The notes under the pieces: generated by a model | What the model was told of the DNA's origin: nothing | The model's database searches: none | Seen by the model: the letters and a program-made list of their open reading frames with translations, nothing else | Position numbers and translations under genes: made by a program | Part shown: piece by piece, positions 28,801 to 37,514 of the stretch | Numbering within the stretch: the first letter of the stretch is position 1 | How the letters are laid out: each line of letters opens with the position of its first letter | IMG/VR virus record: IMGVR_UViG_3300030329_001485 | Location: 1-48,813 of that record | DNA from: a virus | Reading direction: 5' to 3' (one strand) | Length of the DNA: 48,813 bases

Positions 28801-30087
28801 AGCTAAATTGTAAGATCTTTTTTGTATGCTTTCTAATAATTTTTCTGTTCTTCTTGCAGCTCTTTTTATTTCTTGTCTGGCTGCTGTGTTTAAAGAATAT
28901 TGAACACCTGTTTGAGTATCTAATGATCTAAGATAAGCTAATTTATTATCTAATTTTTTTAAAGCTGCTTCTATTGGTTTTGCACTTTCAACAGAAAACG
29001 TTCTCCATTTAGAAAATTCAGGTAGTGTTGCTTTCCATGTAGCTTTTACTGGTGCACCAAACGCAGGTAATACAACTTTTGTTCCTAAACCAGCTATAAA
29101 GTCTGCACCTCTTAACGTTTGTTTTGGAATCTGTCTTAATCCAGGCACTCTTGCACCTAGATATGATATAGGTTTAAGTACAGTGTCAGCTGTTTTAGCT
29201 CCTATACCCAAGACAAAAGACCCAGGCTTATACAATCCATATTTAGCACCAATAGGTAATCCTTTACCTGCAAGAGCAAATCCAACACCAAACGTTGCAC
29301 CTTCAGCTCCAAATTTTAATTTGTTTATAAATTTAGCTGCTGCTAAATCTTTACCTGTTTTACCTTCTTCACTTACAGGTTTAAAAAATACAACTGGTCT
29401 ATTAGGTTCTGCAACTACAAAGTCAGCTACACCTAAAGATAAACCACTTTGACCAGATCTTCTAGCTATACTTGTAACAGTTTTAGCTGATCTTCTTAAA
29501 AATTTGTTTTCTATTTTAGATAATGATGCTCTTAACGCATTATATTTTTTACGAATATTAAATAGTTTAGGAATTTGATTTACAAGTTTTAAAGTTAACG
29601 TGCTAGGTACACCATATTGAACTCCTATTCTAATAATATCACCGGTTAAAGTTTTAGGACTACCATGATCCCTAACAAAATCTGTTTGAGCTTTTTGTAG
29701 TTTTTGTGTAAAATTTGTATCAGCAGCATAATCAACAGGTATAGTTAGTAAACTTAATGAACCTCCTACTATATTCGCACCTGCTCCTACTAAGGCAGAT
29801 TGAAATTCTTTACCAGCTGTTGTTTGATCTGATTCTAGTTGTTCATCTAAAATTAAATCTTCGCCTCTTTCTTTTCTTTTTTTATTAATATAATCTAAAG
29901 CAAATCCAAATCCAAAAGACATGGGCTCACGTCTTAATTGCTCTGCAATATTTGCTCCTGTTGTTTTAGGTTTTACAACTTTTACTTTATCACCAGGATT
30001 GGTTTCTATTATGTTCTTTCTTGTATCAATATCTTTTACAGTTTGTTCAAACTGTTCTAAAGTTATATCTTTAAATGGATCGGCCAT
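25828..30087 (-). CDS. Large internal virion / DNA-ejection protein (1419 aa)
   Basis: The longest gene. Mostly helical and basic with Ala/Gly-rich hydrophobic stretches at ~105-120 (LVGAGANIVGGSLSLL) and ~245-262 (GAEGATFGVGFALAGKG). Features of the second half: SPETQVRNFYSAMMFPLARG, NTIPTYSKVPKAIIGLRRTPFGNFVAFPAEMTRT and GLRGLLGLYTVLGG. A Pro-rich C-terminus (about 1370-1400) ends in SPDERAIRLKQRGIG. Such giant proteins follow the tail genes in podoviruses and are injected with DNA; parts resemble phage polyvalent proteins. No lysozyme-type active site is visible. Confidence 0.7.
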   Translation of the reverse strand: MADPFKDITLEQFEQTVKDIDTRKNIIETNPGDKVKVVKPKTTGANIAEQLRREPMSFGFGFALDYINKKRKERGEDLILDEQLESDQTTAGKEFQSALVGAGANIVGGSLSLLTIPVDYAADTNFTQKLQKAQTDFVRDHGSPKTLTGDIIRIGVQYGVPSTLTLKLVNQIPKLFNIRKKYNALRASLSKIENKFLRRSAKTVTSIARRSGQSGLSLGVADFVVAEPNRPVVFFKPVSEEGKTGKDLAAAKFINKLKFGAEGATFGVGFALAGKGLPIGAKYGLYKPGSFVLGIGAKTADTVLKPISYLGARVPGLRQIPKQTLRGADFIAGLGTKVVLPAFGAPVKATWKATLPEFSKWRTFSVESAKPIEAALKKLDNKLAYLRSLDTQTGVQYSLNTAARQEIKRAARRTEKLLESIQKRSYNLAKSFEGRYNKGIHNSPASQDYYLDGVLEFLKGQKTLRALPKELQVTAQALKKDIDQIRKTFGDLLPAGDLKTAVLKNLKGYMRKSFAIFENPGYAVKETSPLFKKAKQFALNLINGKGGAVFRVEARKVFGGSGVSQGRARELQAEAMVREVLRLGKVDRYDPIQNLNEIGKYLKIKNFIATGDELPTVIKNLLGQKNNLKASVMTTMSSMVTQSTNKMLFDRLAKELQRAGILFKSEEAAKRAGIAAPTIVSGARGIGTMKTLLQSQRNPLYGAPDLVEAITSSKGMLDGLLQSGVYKNALQLKAGAQYGKTVLSPETQVRNFYSAMMFPLARGVIGGRASATDAIAMVADDIFNAGKGNAQAELKLLANIDEGIKYGVLDENIVASELQAVLREVRNGKFASVEGLAKFLEKNPFTEKAARMYAGGDNVWKWFTYNWYKSFTKDLFKNDIRNARQWFKEIAGRDLLDTTLTGQKVDINEAIRQAAAWYTRNTIPTYSKVPKAIIGLRRTPFGNFVAFPAEMTRTTANNLFISMKEASSTNPELRAMGLRGLLGLYTVLGGLNMGVKGLYSQFTKLNEEDMAAYRQFFAPEYQRNDNIVALTKADKGRFKAVSLGDFVPQHAVTEPIEAFFAKKREKEIVKENLNFGDYANIIFGKGGPVRTFLEPYISQPIGFQPFAEVFSGRKKTGGRIWSGSDSDWEKFTKSLKHIGDVIEPGIISTSQKVRDAIIRQPSAYGTIKESSDVAIGASTGLKPYNVDILESIDGIITDYSKIRSEVYTAEKFYTPLDIRARTGQVLVDEFIAVQREAFRLQKEVYEAIQAAKRFDIDEYDIRQKFKERKGISRKTINSLLNGEFVPVTFSEPRFKKKIKKIRDNEERFGYSYNLSDDDLYPKYELKDVISNLKYNSLSEGFYYDQQDLRGEAPVENIEVEQVAETPQPEIKTPPLPKQPEPVVQPTATNIIPETGLTVAETALLSPDERAIRLKQRGIG

Positions 30088-30088
30088 G

Positions 30089-31189
30089 TTAGGCCTCCTG
30101 TGGTAATACTAATTCGACTCCGTATTTAACATTGAAATTGTCCACGTCTGCTTGTGTAGAGATCGCAGCAAAATCAGCAAGAGCTTCATAGCTGTTAGCG
30201 AGTAATGTTACAATATCATCACCAATTTCTTTTGGTAATCTTGCTCTTAGTTCATCATATGAAACTTGCATAGGTTGAGGATTATTGGGATCCATTGTTT
30301 CTGTTTCTTGTATGTTTACATCAGCAATGCCACCTGGTGTTTGTTCCATAACATTAACATCTTCAGTCATTGTTCCTGTTAAACCGCCTTCTGCTTTTGT
30401 TTCTATCTCTACATTAAATTTAGCTGTTTCTCTTAAAATTCTAAACTTCTCTTCATTTTTCTTTTCTGTAAATCCTTTATCTGTTGTTTTCCATTTTTCA
30501 CCTGTGGCTTCATTAATTGTATTTTTAACTATACGTTGTGCATCACCTTCAGCTTGCTCTAAAGCTGTTGGGTTTCTTAAAATTGCAAGGAAGTCCGAAT
30601 CATCTTGACCTCTTATAATATAATCTCTTATGTAATCTTGTTTTTGTTTTTTCAAATTCTCAGCAGTCTCTTTATCCCCAGCAGCTATTGCTGCTTCAAT
30701 GTCAGGATTAAATAATTCGTTTATTTTCTTTTCTATAAATCCAGCAACACCTTTAGCTTTTTCTAAACCTACATCATACTCTGCTTGAGCTGCTGTTAAA
30801 GTTTTAACTAAGTCTTCTCTTCCTTCTCTACCTTTGGCTGCTCTTGTGTCTATTGACGTTCCAAGATCCGCTCCTAATTTAGCAAGAGGTCGCGATGCTG
30901 TAGCAAGTGCTCCGCTAATACCACCACCTTCTGAGGGCCTGCCTAATACATCTAAACCTGCACTAGCTATTCTTAAGTAATCACCAGTTGATAAACCTCG
31001 TGGCTCATATGCTGGAATTTGTTCTTGCATTTGTTCATAAATATCCACTATTCCTGCGTAACCACCAGGGCCATCTACTAATCCTCTTTTCTTTGGCATA
31101 CCTCCGTCAGCTAAACCAGATGCAATACCAGTGCCATAACTAGATACCTTACCACCTCTAAACATTGGTCTTCTTAAAATTCTACTCAT
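30089..31189 (-). CDS. GG-motif virion protein (366 aa)
   Basis: N-terminal MSRILRRPMFRGGKVSSYGTGIASGL with further GG and GPGGYAGIVD repeats in the first 55 residues is a strong recurring marine-phage signature. Then a helical Ala/Lys/Glu-rich middle (AAKGREGREDLVKTLTAAQAEYD) and an acidic C-terminus. Its place between the two internal virion-like genes suggests a virion or ejection role. Its ATG touches the next stop by 1 base. Function not known. Confidence 0.7.
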   Translation of the reverse strand: MSRILRRPMFRGGKVSSYGTGIASGLADGGMPKKRGLVDGPGGYAGIVDIYEQMQEQIPAYEPRGLSTGDYLRIASAGLDVLGRPSEGGGISGALATASRPLAKLGADLGTSIDTRAAKGREGREDLVKTLTAAQAEYDVGLEKAKGVAGFIEKKINELFNPDIEAAIAAGDKETAENLKKQKQDYIRDYIIRGQDDSDFLAILRNPTALEQAEGDAQRIVKNTINEATGEKWKTTDKGFTEKKNEEKFRILRETAKFNVEIETKAEGGLTGTMTEDVNVMEQTPGGIADVNIQETETMDPNNPQPMQVSYDELRARLPKEIGDDIVTLLANSYEALADFAAISTQADVDNFNVKYGVELVLPQEA

Positions 31190-31929
31190 TATATTAATCC
31201 TCTTACCGCTCCTGCTAATCCAGCTGCACCAATACCTAATCCTAATAATTGTTGTGTAGCACTTGGTGGAGGTGTTGATTGAACTTGTGTTGCTGCTGGG
31301 AATCCACCGATAACTGATGCTAATTGTGGACCTATTAATCCTAATTGTGTGTAATCTGCAAACGCTGCTTCTCTAGCGGCTTCTTGATCTGCTGCTAATT
31401 TAGCTTGATCTAATTGTCTCTGACCTGCCCCTATTGCAGTTTGAAATTGTCCTAAACCTTGTCTTGCTTGAAGATCAGCTGCCGCTGCTGCTCTTGCTTG
31501 TTGAAATCCTTGTTGTCTTAATTGTGCTTCTTGTGCTGCTCTAGCTATATCAGCTGTTGCTTGATATTCACCCAAAGCTGCTGCTTCTCTACCACCACCA
31601 AAAGCTCCAGCTTGTGCTGCTCTTTGTCTTAAAGATGTGATTCCTTTTGCTTGTTCTCTATCCATAGCTGCAAGCGATGTATCAATAACTTCTTGTTGGT
31701 ATGGGGACATAAATTGTTTGTAAGCATCTGCTCCAACTAAAGTATCTAAACCTGCTGCAGCTGTTGCTGCTTGTTGCTCTAATGCAGAGGAATCTTGTAC
31801 AAATTGTCTACCTGTATACGTAGTTGTAGGAATAGGATCTTTAAGAAGTTTTAACCCTCTATCTGTAATACCTAAACCAGCTGATTCTACAAATGGTTCA
31901 CGGAGTTGTCTTGTTATTGTTTCAGCCAT
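31189..31929 (-). CDS. Ala/Gln-rich internal virion-like protein (246 aa)
   Basis: Residues ~55-190 are an almost continuous Ala/Gln/Arg helix (ALEQQAATAAAG, REQAKGITSLRQRAAQAG, ARAAQEAQLRQQGFQQARAAAAADLQARQG) typical of internal core or ejection proteins that form long tubes. The C-terminus is Gly/Ala/Leu-rich (LLGLGIGAAGLAGAVRGLI) and could insert in a membrane. Overlaps both neighbours by 1 base. Role in DNA ejection inferred from composition and place. Confidence 0.7.
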   Translation of the reverse strand: MAETITRQLREPFVESAGLGITDRGLKLLKDPIPTTTYTGRQFVQDSSALEQQAATAAAGLDTLVGADAYKQFMSPYQQEVIDTSLAAMDREQAKGITSLRQRAAQAGAFGGGREAAALGEYQATADIARAAQEAQLRQQGFQQARAAAAADLQARQGLGQFQTAIGAGQRQLDQAKLAADQEAAREAAFADYTQLGLIGPQLASVIGGFPAATQVQSTPPPSATQQLLGLGIGAAGLAGAVRGLI

Positions 31930-33725
31930 TATATTTTTCCTTCTAGTTGATACATCATATCATACATTCTTTTTGCACCTTCATTAACACTTCCACCACC
32001 TGCTCCTCTAACAGCATCTGCTGTCATTACAAATTCATTTTTACTTAATCTTGCTGGTACATCATCAGCTCTTTCCTTTGTACCTTCAGGTATAAATCCA
32101 CCACCTCTCATATCTTTTTCCATTATACCACCATCAGCTGCTCCTAGAATCCCTTGTTTTTTTGGTCTTGGCATATTATCTATAAAAATTTCTTCTTCTG
32201 TTTCTATAATCTCATCTTCTGGCTCACCTTTTTTTCTTCTTTTTACTTTACCACCACCAGCCATACCTGCTCTTTCTCTAGCTAAAAATTGTGAAAAAGA
32301 CATTGGTTGTAGTCCTTGTTCTTCCATTTCAAAAACATATTGCTCATACATTTCTTCTATGTCAGTTTTATATCCTGATGCCATTTGCATAATACCGTCT
32401 TTAGATTTTTTAGAATCTCTCATTATTTCTAAAAATTCATCAAACTCCATGTCCATTGGAATTAAACCTCTTTTTCTGTAATCTTGGAACATATCAAACG
32501 AGTCAGACATTGCCTCATCATAACCATATGATGCTTGTTCACCATATTCAATTCCTTGATCTTTCATAAAATCTAGAATATTTAAATCATCTGTTTCTTC
32601 TTCTATTTCTATTTCACCACCTTTAGCATAGCCTTTTCGTTTTAATGCATCGCCTAATTTAGTAAAGTCCCCTGTTCCTAAAAATTCTATATACAGATCC
32701 ATTAACTCATCATCACCCGTTGACTCTATAAAGTCTTTATAACTTTCATAGTTACCACCACCTGCTAAACCTATTCTACCACCTTGTGCAAATTTTAACA
32801 TTGGTACAGGCTCTACATTACCAAAAGCTCTACCAAAAGCTTTTTCAATTCCTGATGCTGCTGTTTGTAAATCTGTAGGGCTTACTTCATCAGGTAAAAT
32901 TTCATTTGCTTTATCAACAGCCTCTTCATAAGAATATATTAAATTTCCATCTGCATCTTTTATATTTAAAAGACCTGTAATTATTTCTGCTCTACCTCCT
33001 CTATTAAAACCTATTCTACCTCCACTAGCTTTTTTCTCTTTTTTCTTTTTTTGTTTTTTCCTTATTTCTTTTGCAAAATCTTTTAAACTCATTCTAGCTG
33101 CAGCTGCTCCCAGTATACCACCTTCAGCATATCCATATCTGTCTAACATATTATTTACATAGTCAGGTTCATAACCTGCGTTTATGTAAATATTATATAT
33201 GGATGTTCTTCTTTTAGTTTTATCTAACACACCTTGTTTTCTTAATTGTTCGTTGTACTTATCTATTTCATCTTGATTAATTTCTGCTAACTTTGCTGCT
33301 TGGTCTACTGATGCTTGTGCACCAAGAATTTTTGCTGTGCTCATATTTAAACCAGGATTATTTAAAGTTGTTTCTAATCCCGTTCCTTTAGAAACTAAAA
33401 ATTGTGCTAGTTTAGATTCAGGATTTACATTACCTAAAACTCTACCAGCACTGCCCAAACCTTTAGATAATACATCAGGTGCTCCGGCTAATAATGCTGT
33501 TCTTAATGGATTACCTTGTTCATCAGTGGCTGCTGAAGTTATTCCAGCTATTAATGCTTTTTGAAAAGCTGGATTCATTGTTGCAAATTGTGTCCCTGCT
33601 AAACCTGCTGGCCCAAAGGCAGCAGCAGCGTAAGGTAAAAAAGGTTTTATTTCTTTAGGTATAATCTTCTTTACTACTTTACGAACTGGTCTGAATACTC
33701 TTTTAAATGCTTTTCCGAATCCCAT
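31929..33725 (-). CDS. GGRIGF-repeat virion protein (598 aa)
   Basis: Basic N-terminus (KAFKRVFRPVRKVVKKII), a Gly/Ala hydrophobic part (~30-60), then a long region with repeated short motifs: ASGGRIGFNRGG, AQGGRIGLAGGGN, YAKGGEIEI, GMAGGGKVKRRKK, AADGGIMEKDMRGGGF. The end DDVPARLSKNEFVMTADAVRGAGGG..EGAKRMYDMM is a widespread phage C-terminal tag. Acidic and basic blocks alternate between motifs. Likely an internal or ejected structural protein. Upstream intergenic gap carries a hairpin (33747-33796). Confidence 0.7.
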   Translation of the reverse strand: MGFGKAFKRVFRPVRKVVKKIIPKEIKPFLPYAAAAFGPAGLAGTQFATMNPAFQKALIAGITSAATDEQGNPLRTALLAGAPDVLSKGLGSAGRVLGNVNPESKLAQFLVSKGTGLETTLNNPGLNMSTAKILGAQASVDQAAKLAEINQDEIDKYNEQLRKQGVLDKTKRRTSIYNIYINAGYEPDYVNNMLDRYGYAEGGILGAAAARMSLKDFAKEIRKKQKKKKEKKASGGRIGFNRGGRAEIITGLLNIKDADGNLIYSYEEAVDKANEILPDEVSPTDLQTAASGIEKAFGRAFGNVEPVPMLKFAQGGRIGLAGGGNYESYKDFIESTGDDELMDLYIEFLGTGDFTKLGDALKRKGYAKGGEIEIEEETDDLNILDFMKDQGIEYGEQASYGYDEAMSDSFDMFQDYRKRGLIPMDMEFDEFLEIMRDSKKSKDGIMQMASGYKTDIEEMYEQYVFEMEEQGLQPMSFSQFLARERAGMAGGGKVKRRKKGEPEDEIIETEEEIFIDNMPRPKKQGILGAADGGIMEKDMRGGGFIPEGTKERADDVPARLSKNEFVMTADAVRGAGGGSVNEGAKRMYDMMYQLEGKI

Positions 33726-33746
33726 AATATGTCTCTAATTAATTTA

Positions 33747-33796
33747 GTGAAATGCAAGGCTGCCACGCTTGATATATGCAGTATCGTGCATTTTAC
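33747..33796. other. Intergenic stem-loop in the structural operon
   Basis: GTGAAATGCA (33747-33756) pairs with TGCATTTTAC (33787-33796), 10 bp with one G-U and a 30-base loop. It lies between the 33820 stop and the 33725 start. Possible processing or partial-termination site; no U-tract. Confidence 0.4.
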
Positions 33797-33819
33797 TTGT
33801 TTTTTTACTCGCAGTCAAT

Positions 33820-34068
33820 CTAGAATATATTAGTAGCAGCGCCCAAAGGTACCTCTTCAACAGTCACTTTTACATCTCTTCTGATGTGTCCAGATTCCGT
33901 AGAAGTTTCAGGATTTTGCACGTCTGCCAACGCTTCTGCGTCTGACATATATTCTTTACCTGTAACTGTATTGGTTAATGTTACCTCACATTTAGGCGTA
34001 ATCACTGGCACTCTTTTACCATTGATTGTTTCATACCTAATAGAGGCTTCTGTTTCTATAAACGACAT
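33820..34068 (-). CDS. Small beta-rich virion-region protein (82 aa)
   Basis: FIETEASIRYETINGKRVPVITPKCEVTLTNTVTGKEYMSDAEALADV ... VKVTVEEVPLG: alternating strands, acidic, soluble. I recognise this as a common companion of the 34068 gene in marine phages. It shares its start/stop base with that gene. Structural or assembly role probable; no function known. Confidence 0.7.
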   Translation of the reverse strand: MSFIETEASIRYETINGKRVPVITPKCEVTLTNTVTGKEYMSDAEALADVQNPETSTESGHIRRDVKVTVEEVPLGAATNIF

Positions 34069-34400
34069 TATTTGTCCTCCCTATTTATTTCTAATATTGA
34101 TGCAATGACGTCCACCGCTCCACTAGCCGCTTGCACTTTTAATATCTCACTTTCTTCCATAATTAAAGGTTCTGTTAACACTTGTTCTTTTTGGTTAGCA
34201 GTTAAATTTATATCATTATCAATTACGAAAGCTGTGCCTGATGAGTTAGTTAAAGTTAGTTTTACAACTGATGTACTGCCAGCGTCTTCTGCTACGTTTA
34301 TAGATTTAACAATGGCTCTTGAATTAGTGGGTACAGTATACAAAGTTGTAAGTGCTGTACTTGTTAAACTTGTTTTTTCGTTCTTATATATATTTGCCAT
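34068..34400 (-). CDS. Beta-sandwich-like virion protein (110 aa)
   Basis: Start at 34400 (MANIYKNEKTSLTS) overlaps the upstream stop as TAATG; six residues upstream in frame are unlikely. ALTTLYTVPTNSRAIVKSINVAEDAG, VVKLTLTNSSGTAFVIDNDINLTANQKEQVL, and EILKVQAASGAVDVIASILEI give a regular strand pattern with Thr/Ser/Asn-rich turns. Similar in plan to the 46204 protein, so the two may be paralogues. Probably a small decoration or tail protein. Confidence 0.65.
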   Translation of the reverse strand: MANIYKNEKTSLTSTALTTLYTVPTNSRAIVKSINVAEDAGSTSVVKLTLTNSSGTAFVIDNDINLTANQKEQVLTEPLIMEESEILKVQAASGAVDVIASILEINREDK

Positions 34401-34567
34401 TACCCTAATCCTAACCAAGTAAATCGTTCTTGGTCTTCTTTTTGTTGTCTTAAAAATGTAGAGTTTAATTGTTCTACTATCGAAGCTAAAGATCTATTAA
34501 TCTGTCTTTGATTATCTTCACTGTATTCTTTTTTAGGTTCTGGTAATCTTACTACTATTTTTGTCAT
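34400..34567 (-). CDS. 55-residue conserved tail-region protein
   Basis: MTKIVVRLPEPKKEYSEDNQ, then RQINRSLASIVEQLNSTFLRQQKEDQERF: a short strand, Pro-Glu linker and an amphipathic helix. The VRLPEPKKEY...Q......I..QLNSTF pattern is familiar from marine phages next to the tail gene. GGAAG precedes the ATG. It overlaps neighbours on both sides by TAATG junctions. Confidence 0.7.
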   Translation of the reverse strand: MTKIVVRLPEPKKEYSEDNQRQINRSLASIVEQLNSTFLRQQKEDQERFTWLGLG

Positions 34568-36777
34568 TATCTTCTTCCATCGGGTTGCAAGTCAGCTTGG
34601 AATGTACCAAATCTCCAAGATTCACCTGAACTTGTGTTTTCTATTTTTACGTTAGCGTATCTACCTCTTGCTCTTGTATCTACTTTAGTTGTAGACGATG
34701 TAATTGTAAAGGGACTTAAAGTAGTAGCTGTTGCATCTTCTGACGGATAATCAGAAACTGATACTGTTACTTGGTTATTTCCGGTCAATACTTTGAAGTT
34801 AGGTAAAAATCTTCTCATAGCTAAAAAGTATTCACCAATACCTTGATCTGTTTGTAAAGCAAAATTGTATGATTGTATAAAAGAAAGTAAAGCGGTTGTA
34901 GTACCATCAGGGTTTATCTGATCTGTACCTATTTCATGTTCAAATAAAACACTTTGACCTAATCCAGTTTCACCTATAATTGCAGGAAAAGTTCCTGTGC
35001 TAGAACTATTGTAAGCAGTCGCATAAGGTTTTGGATATATTAATGAATCAATCCAAGTTGTTCTGTTAAAATTAGTATTTGTATTTGTGTACCAATTACC
35101 CATTTCACCTGGAGGTGCTTTTGCTCCATAATTATAAATAACAGATCTATCATTAAATGTAGCACTAGATGTTGGATACCACCATATAACTTCTGTAAAC
35201 AAATTATTAATACCAGCACAAACTTGTTGTCCTTTAGTTGTGTTAATATCATCATAAACATAATCTTCTACTGAACACGGTAAAGAGTTAACGGTACCAT
35301 CAAAAGAAAAGAAACCATTATTGGACATCCAGTATGCAACACCATCTATCTCAACAGCTGCATTCTGTCCTATTAATCCACAGTTTGTACCTACTTGTTC
35401 AAATCCAAATGTAAATGGTGCACCTACAAACTTCATTGTATATAAAGCATTATCAGTCCAAACTAGAATATTTTCTTTTGCAACTAACGCACCCATGATC
35501 CGCGTTCCGTCTTGAAGTCTTTGCGAACCGGCTGTATTGGTTGCTTGAATAGTATACTCATTAATACTTTCATCTGCAGAGAATCTGACAAACATATCAT
35601 CTTGAGTCGCTGGTGAACCAATAGTTATTTCAGTTCCGAAATGTATTAAGTGTCTTGTTGTTGGAGATATCAAAGTTGTTCGTGTTGCTGTAGGAGCGTT
35701 CGTAGTTTCAAATCCACTTGTTGATGTTGATGCTCTATTACTTGTAGGACTTGCAACACCTGCATCCCAAGTAAAAGTTTTACCATTTAATATTGTAGCA
35801 ATTAAAACTTCACCAAAAGAATTTAATGACCAAAGACCAGGTTCAAGTGTAACTGTAGATGCTAAAACTGCACTACCATATCCTGTAAAGTTAGTTGCGT
35901 CTGTAACAGTTGCACCATCACTATGTGCTTGACCATTTGATGTGCCTGCTGTTGCTGTACCTAAAGCACCTCTTGTTATACCTGTTAACTCATTACCAAC
36001 TACACCAGTATAAGTTATTAATTCATCACCAACAGCTATTGTACCTGCTGGACTTGGAAAACCTGTTGTTGATGTTAATCTAATTTGTGTTGCTGAACCA
36101 TTATTACCAGCTGTGTCTGCGCTCAACGCTCCGTCTAAATCATTTTGTAAAGCACCTGTAATGGTACCACCATAGTTTCCAATACCAAAACCATAACCAT
36201 AAGATTGTGCACTCGGACCTACGGGTTCATAAGGTTTTAAAGTTATACTACCACCTGTCGCAACTGTACCGGTTGCAGCTGATCCCATTGTAATTGTAAA
36301 AGTAGTTGGAGTTGGAACAGTAATAATTTGAAACTTCTTATCTTCAAAGTCTGACGCAGAAAAACCTGTACCACCTGGTAAAGTAACACTATCAAATAAA
36401 ACTATATCTCCTACATTCATTCCATGTGCTGCTGAAGTTGTTATTGTAACTGTTGTTGTAGAGTTTGTTGAAAGTGTTGCACCAGTAATATCAGCTTTCA
36501 AAGGTGTAATATCAAAAAGTTGACCTTCAAAATAAATTAATAAAAATTTGTCTGTGCCTAACGCTACGTATCTATTTCCATCTAAATCTACAAATGCAAA
36601 TTCTTTTCTCACTACACCTACAATAGTGTCGGTAAGAAGTGATTGCCACCCACCTATTTTTTCTGGAAGTCCATATCTAAATCGTGCTAAATCAGAATCG
36701 GTCCAACGACCAACGGCACCAACAGAAGTATCCTGTCGATCTATTCCTGGCGCAAATTTAATTTGTTGAAGAGCCAT
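34567..36777 (-). CDS. Large tail protein, P22 gp10-like (736 aa)
   Basis: FAPGIDRQDTSVGAVGRWTDSDLARFRYGLPEKIGGWQSL at the N-terminus is the hallmark of P22 gp10/SU10-like stabilisation or tail-hub proteins: RFR.G.PEKIGGW. The rest is beta-rich with YVALGTDKFLLIYFEG, an inserted Ser/Thr-rich middle (about 100-300), MTTRH-like and DNALYTMKFVGAPFTFGFEQVGTNCGLIG, and a conserved C-terminus ending GRYANVKIENTSSGESWRFGTF. It probably closes the head-tail connector and anchors fibres. The middle looks like an insertion relative to shorter family members. Confidence 0.75.
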   Translation of the reverse strand: MALQQIKFAPGIDRQDTSVGAVGRWTDSDLARFRYGLPEKIGGWQSLLTDTIVGVVRKEFAFVDLDGNRYVALGTDKFLLIYFEGQLFDITPLKADITGATLSTNSTTTVTITTSAAHGMNVGDIVLFDSVTLPGGTGFSASDFEDKKFQIITVPTPTTFTITMGSAATGTVATGGSITLKPYEPVGPSAQSYGYGFGIGNYGGTITGALQNDLDGALSADTAGNNGSATQIRLTSTTGFPSPAGTIAVGDELITYTGVVGNELTGITRGALGTATAGTSNGQAHSDGATVTDATNFTGYGSAVLASTVTLEPGLWSLNSFGEVLIATILNGKTFTWDAGVASPTSNRASTSTSGFETTNAPTATRTTLISPTTRHLIHFGTEITIGSPATQDDMFVRFSADESINEYTIQATNTAGSQRLQDGTRIMGALVAKENILVWTDNALYTMKFVGAPFTFGFEQVGTNCGLIGQNAAVEIDGVAYWMSNNGFFSFDGTVNSLPCSVEDYVYDDINTTKGQQVCAGINNLFTEVIWWYPTSSATFNDRSVIYNYGAKAPPGEMGNWYTNTNTNFNRTTWIDSLIYPKPYATAYNSSSTGTFPAIIGETGLGQSVLFEHEIGTDQINPDGTTTALLSFIQSYNFALQTDQGIGEYFLAMRRFLPNFKVLTGNNQVTVSVSDYPSEDATATTLSPFTITSSTTKVDTRARGRYANVKIENTSSGESWRFGTFQADLQPDGRR

Positions 36778-36787
36778 CTGTTAGCTC

Positions 36788-37510
36788 CTATGCTGTGTTT
36801 GTTTTATAAGCCCAGCCTCTTGTAGAATCTACGTAGACAAGTGTAAAAGATTGACCTGCTGTATTTAGAGTTAGATTAGAAGTTCCTGTATTAATTGGTT
36901 GACCATTTCTATCAACGATTAAATTGTTAGAAGCAAATGTTCCTCTTGCATCTAAAAATGAAACTTCATCACCTGTGGCTGGTGAAGCTGGTAGTGTTAC
37001 TGTGATTGGGTTGGCTGTTGTGTTAGCAAGGATTTGATCACCTGCTACAGCTGTGTATGTTGTTACGGATGATGAATCAATTGTGTAATATCCTTTTTCT
37101 ATAATTCTTGTAACTGTATTTGTACCATCAGATACACATAAAAGAGTAGCAGCATTTGGAACTGGCACTGCTGTACCACTAGCTGTTGTTACACTTAAAG
37201 TATATTTAGCTGATGTTCTATTAGTTTCATCACTAATTACCCAAACTCTTTCAGAGCCAGAAGGCATAGTTAAAGTTGTGTTAGTAGATAAATTACCTGA
37301 TAGTTTTAAATAAAAATTTTTACCATTAGAAGCTGCACCATCAGATAAGAGTAAAGTTACACTACCACTAGCCAGACTTAAATCTAAATAACCACTAGCG
37401 CTTTGTTCTAATATCTGTAAATTTGTATTTGTAATAGTTCCCCAGAGACCTGCTTTTTCACCGGTTGCTACTAATTCTAATTTTAAATCTGTTGAAAATG
37501 TTGATGCCAT
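36788..37510 (-). CDS. Tail fibre/appendage protein (240 aa)
   Basis: N-terminal STFSTDLKLELVATGEKAGLWGTITNTNLQILEQ is a conserved marine tail-appendage head. The C-terminal ~70 residues (NPITVTLPASPATGDEVSFLDARG ... NLIVDRNGQPINTG ... FTLVYVDSTRGW) are the same module found in the three Gly-rich adhesins at 41.6-46 kb. Ser/Thr/Asn-rich throughout. Lacks the Gly-rich C-terminus. Probable virion surface protein. Confidence 0.75.
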   Translation of the reverse strand: MASTFSTDLKLELVATGEKAGLWGTITNTNLQILEQSASGYLDLSLASGSVTLLLSDGAASNGKNFYLKLSGNLSTNTTLTMPSGSERVWVISDETNRTSAKYTLSVTTASGTAVPVPNAATLLCVSDGTNTVTRIIEKGYYTIDSSSVTTYTAVAGDQILANTTANPITVTLPASPATGDEVSFLDARGTFASNNLIVDRNGQPINTGTSNLTLNTAGQSFTLVYVDSTRGWAYKTNTA

Positions 37511-37514
37511 AATT

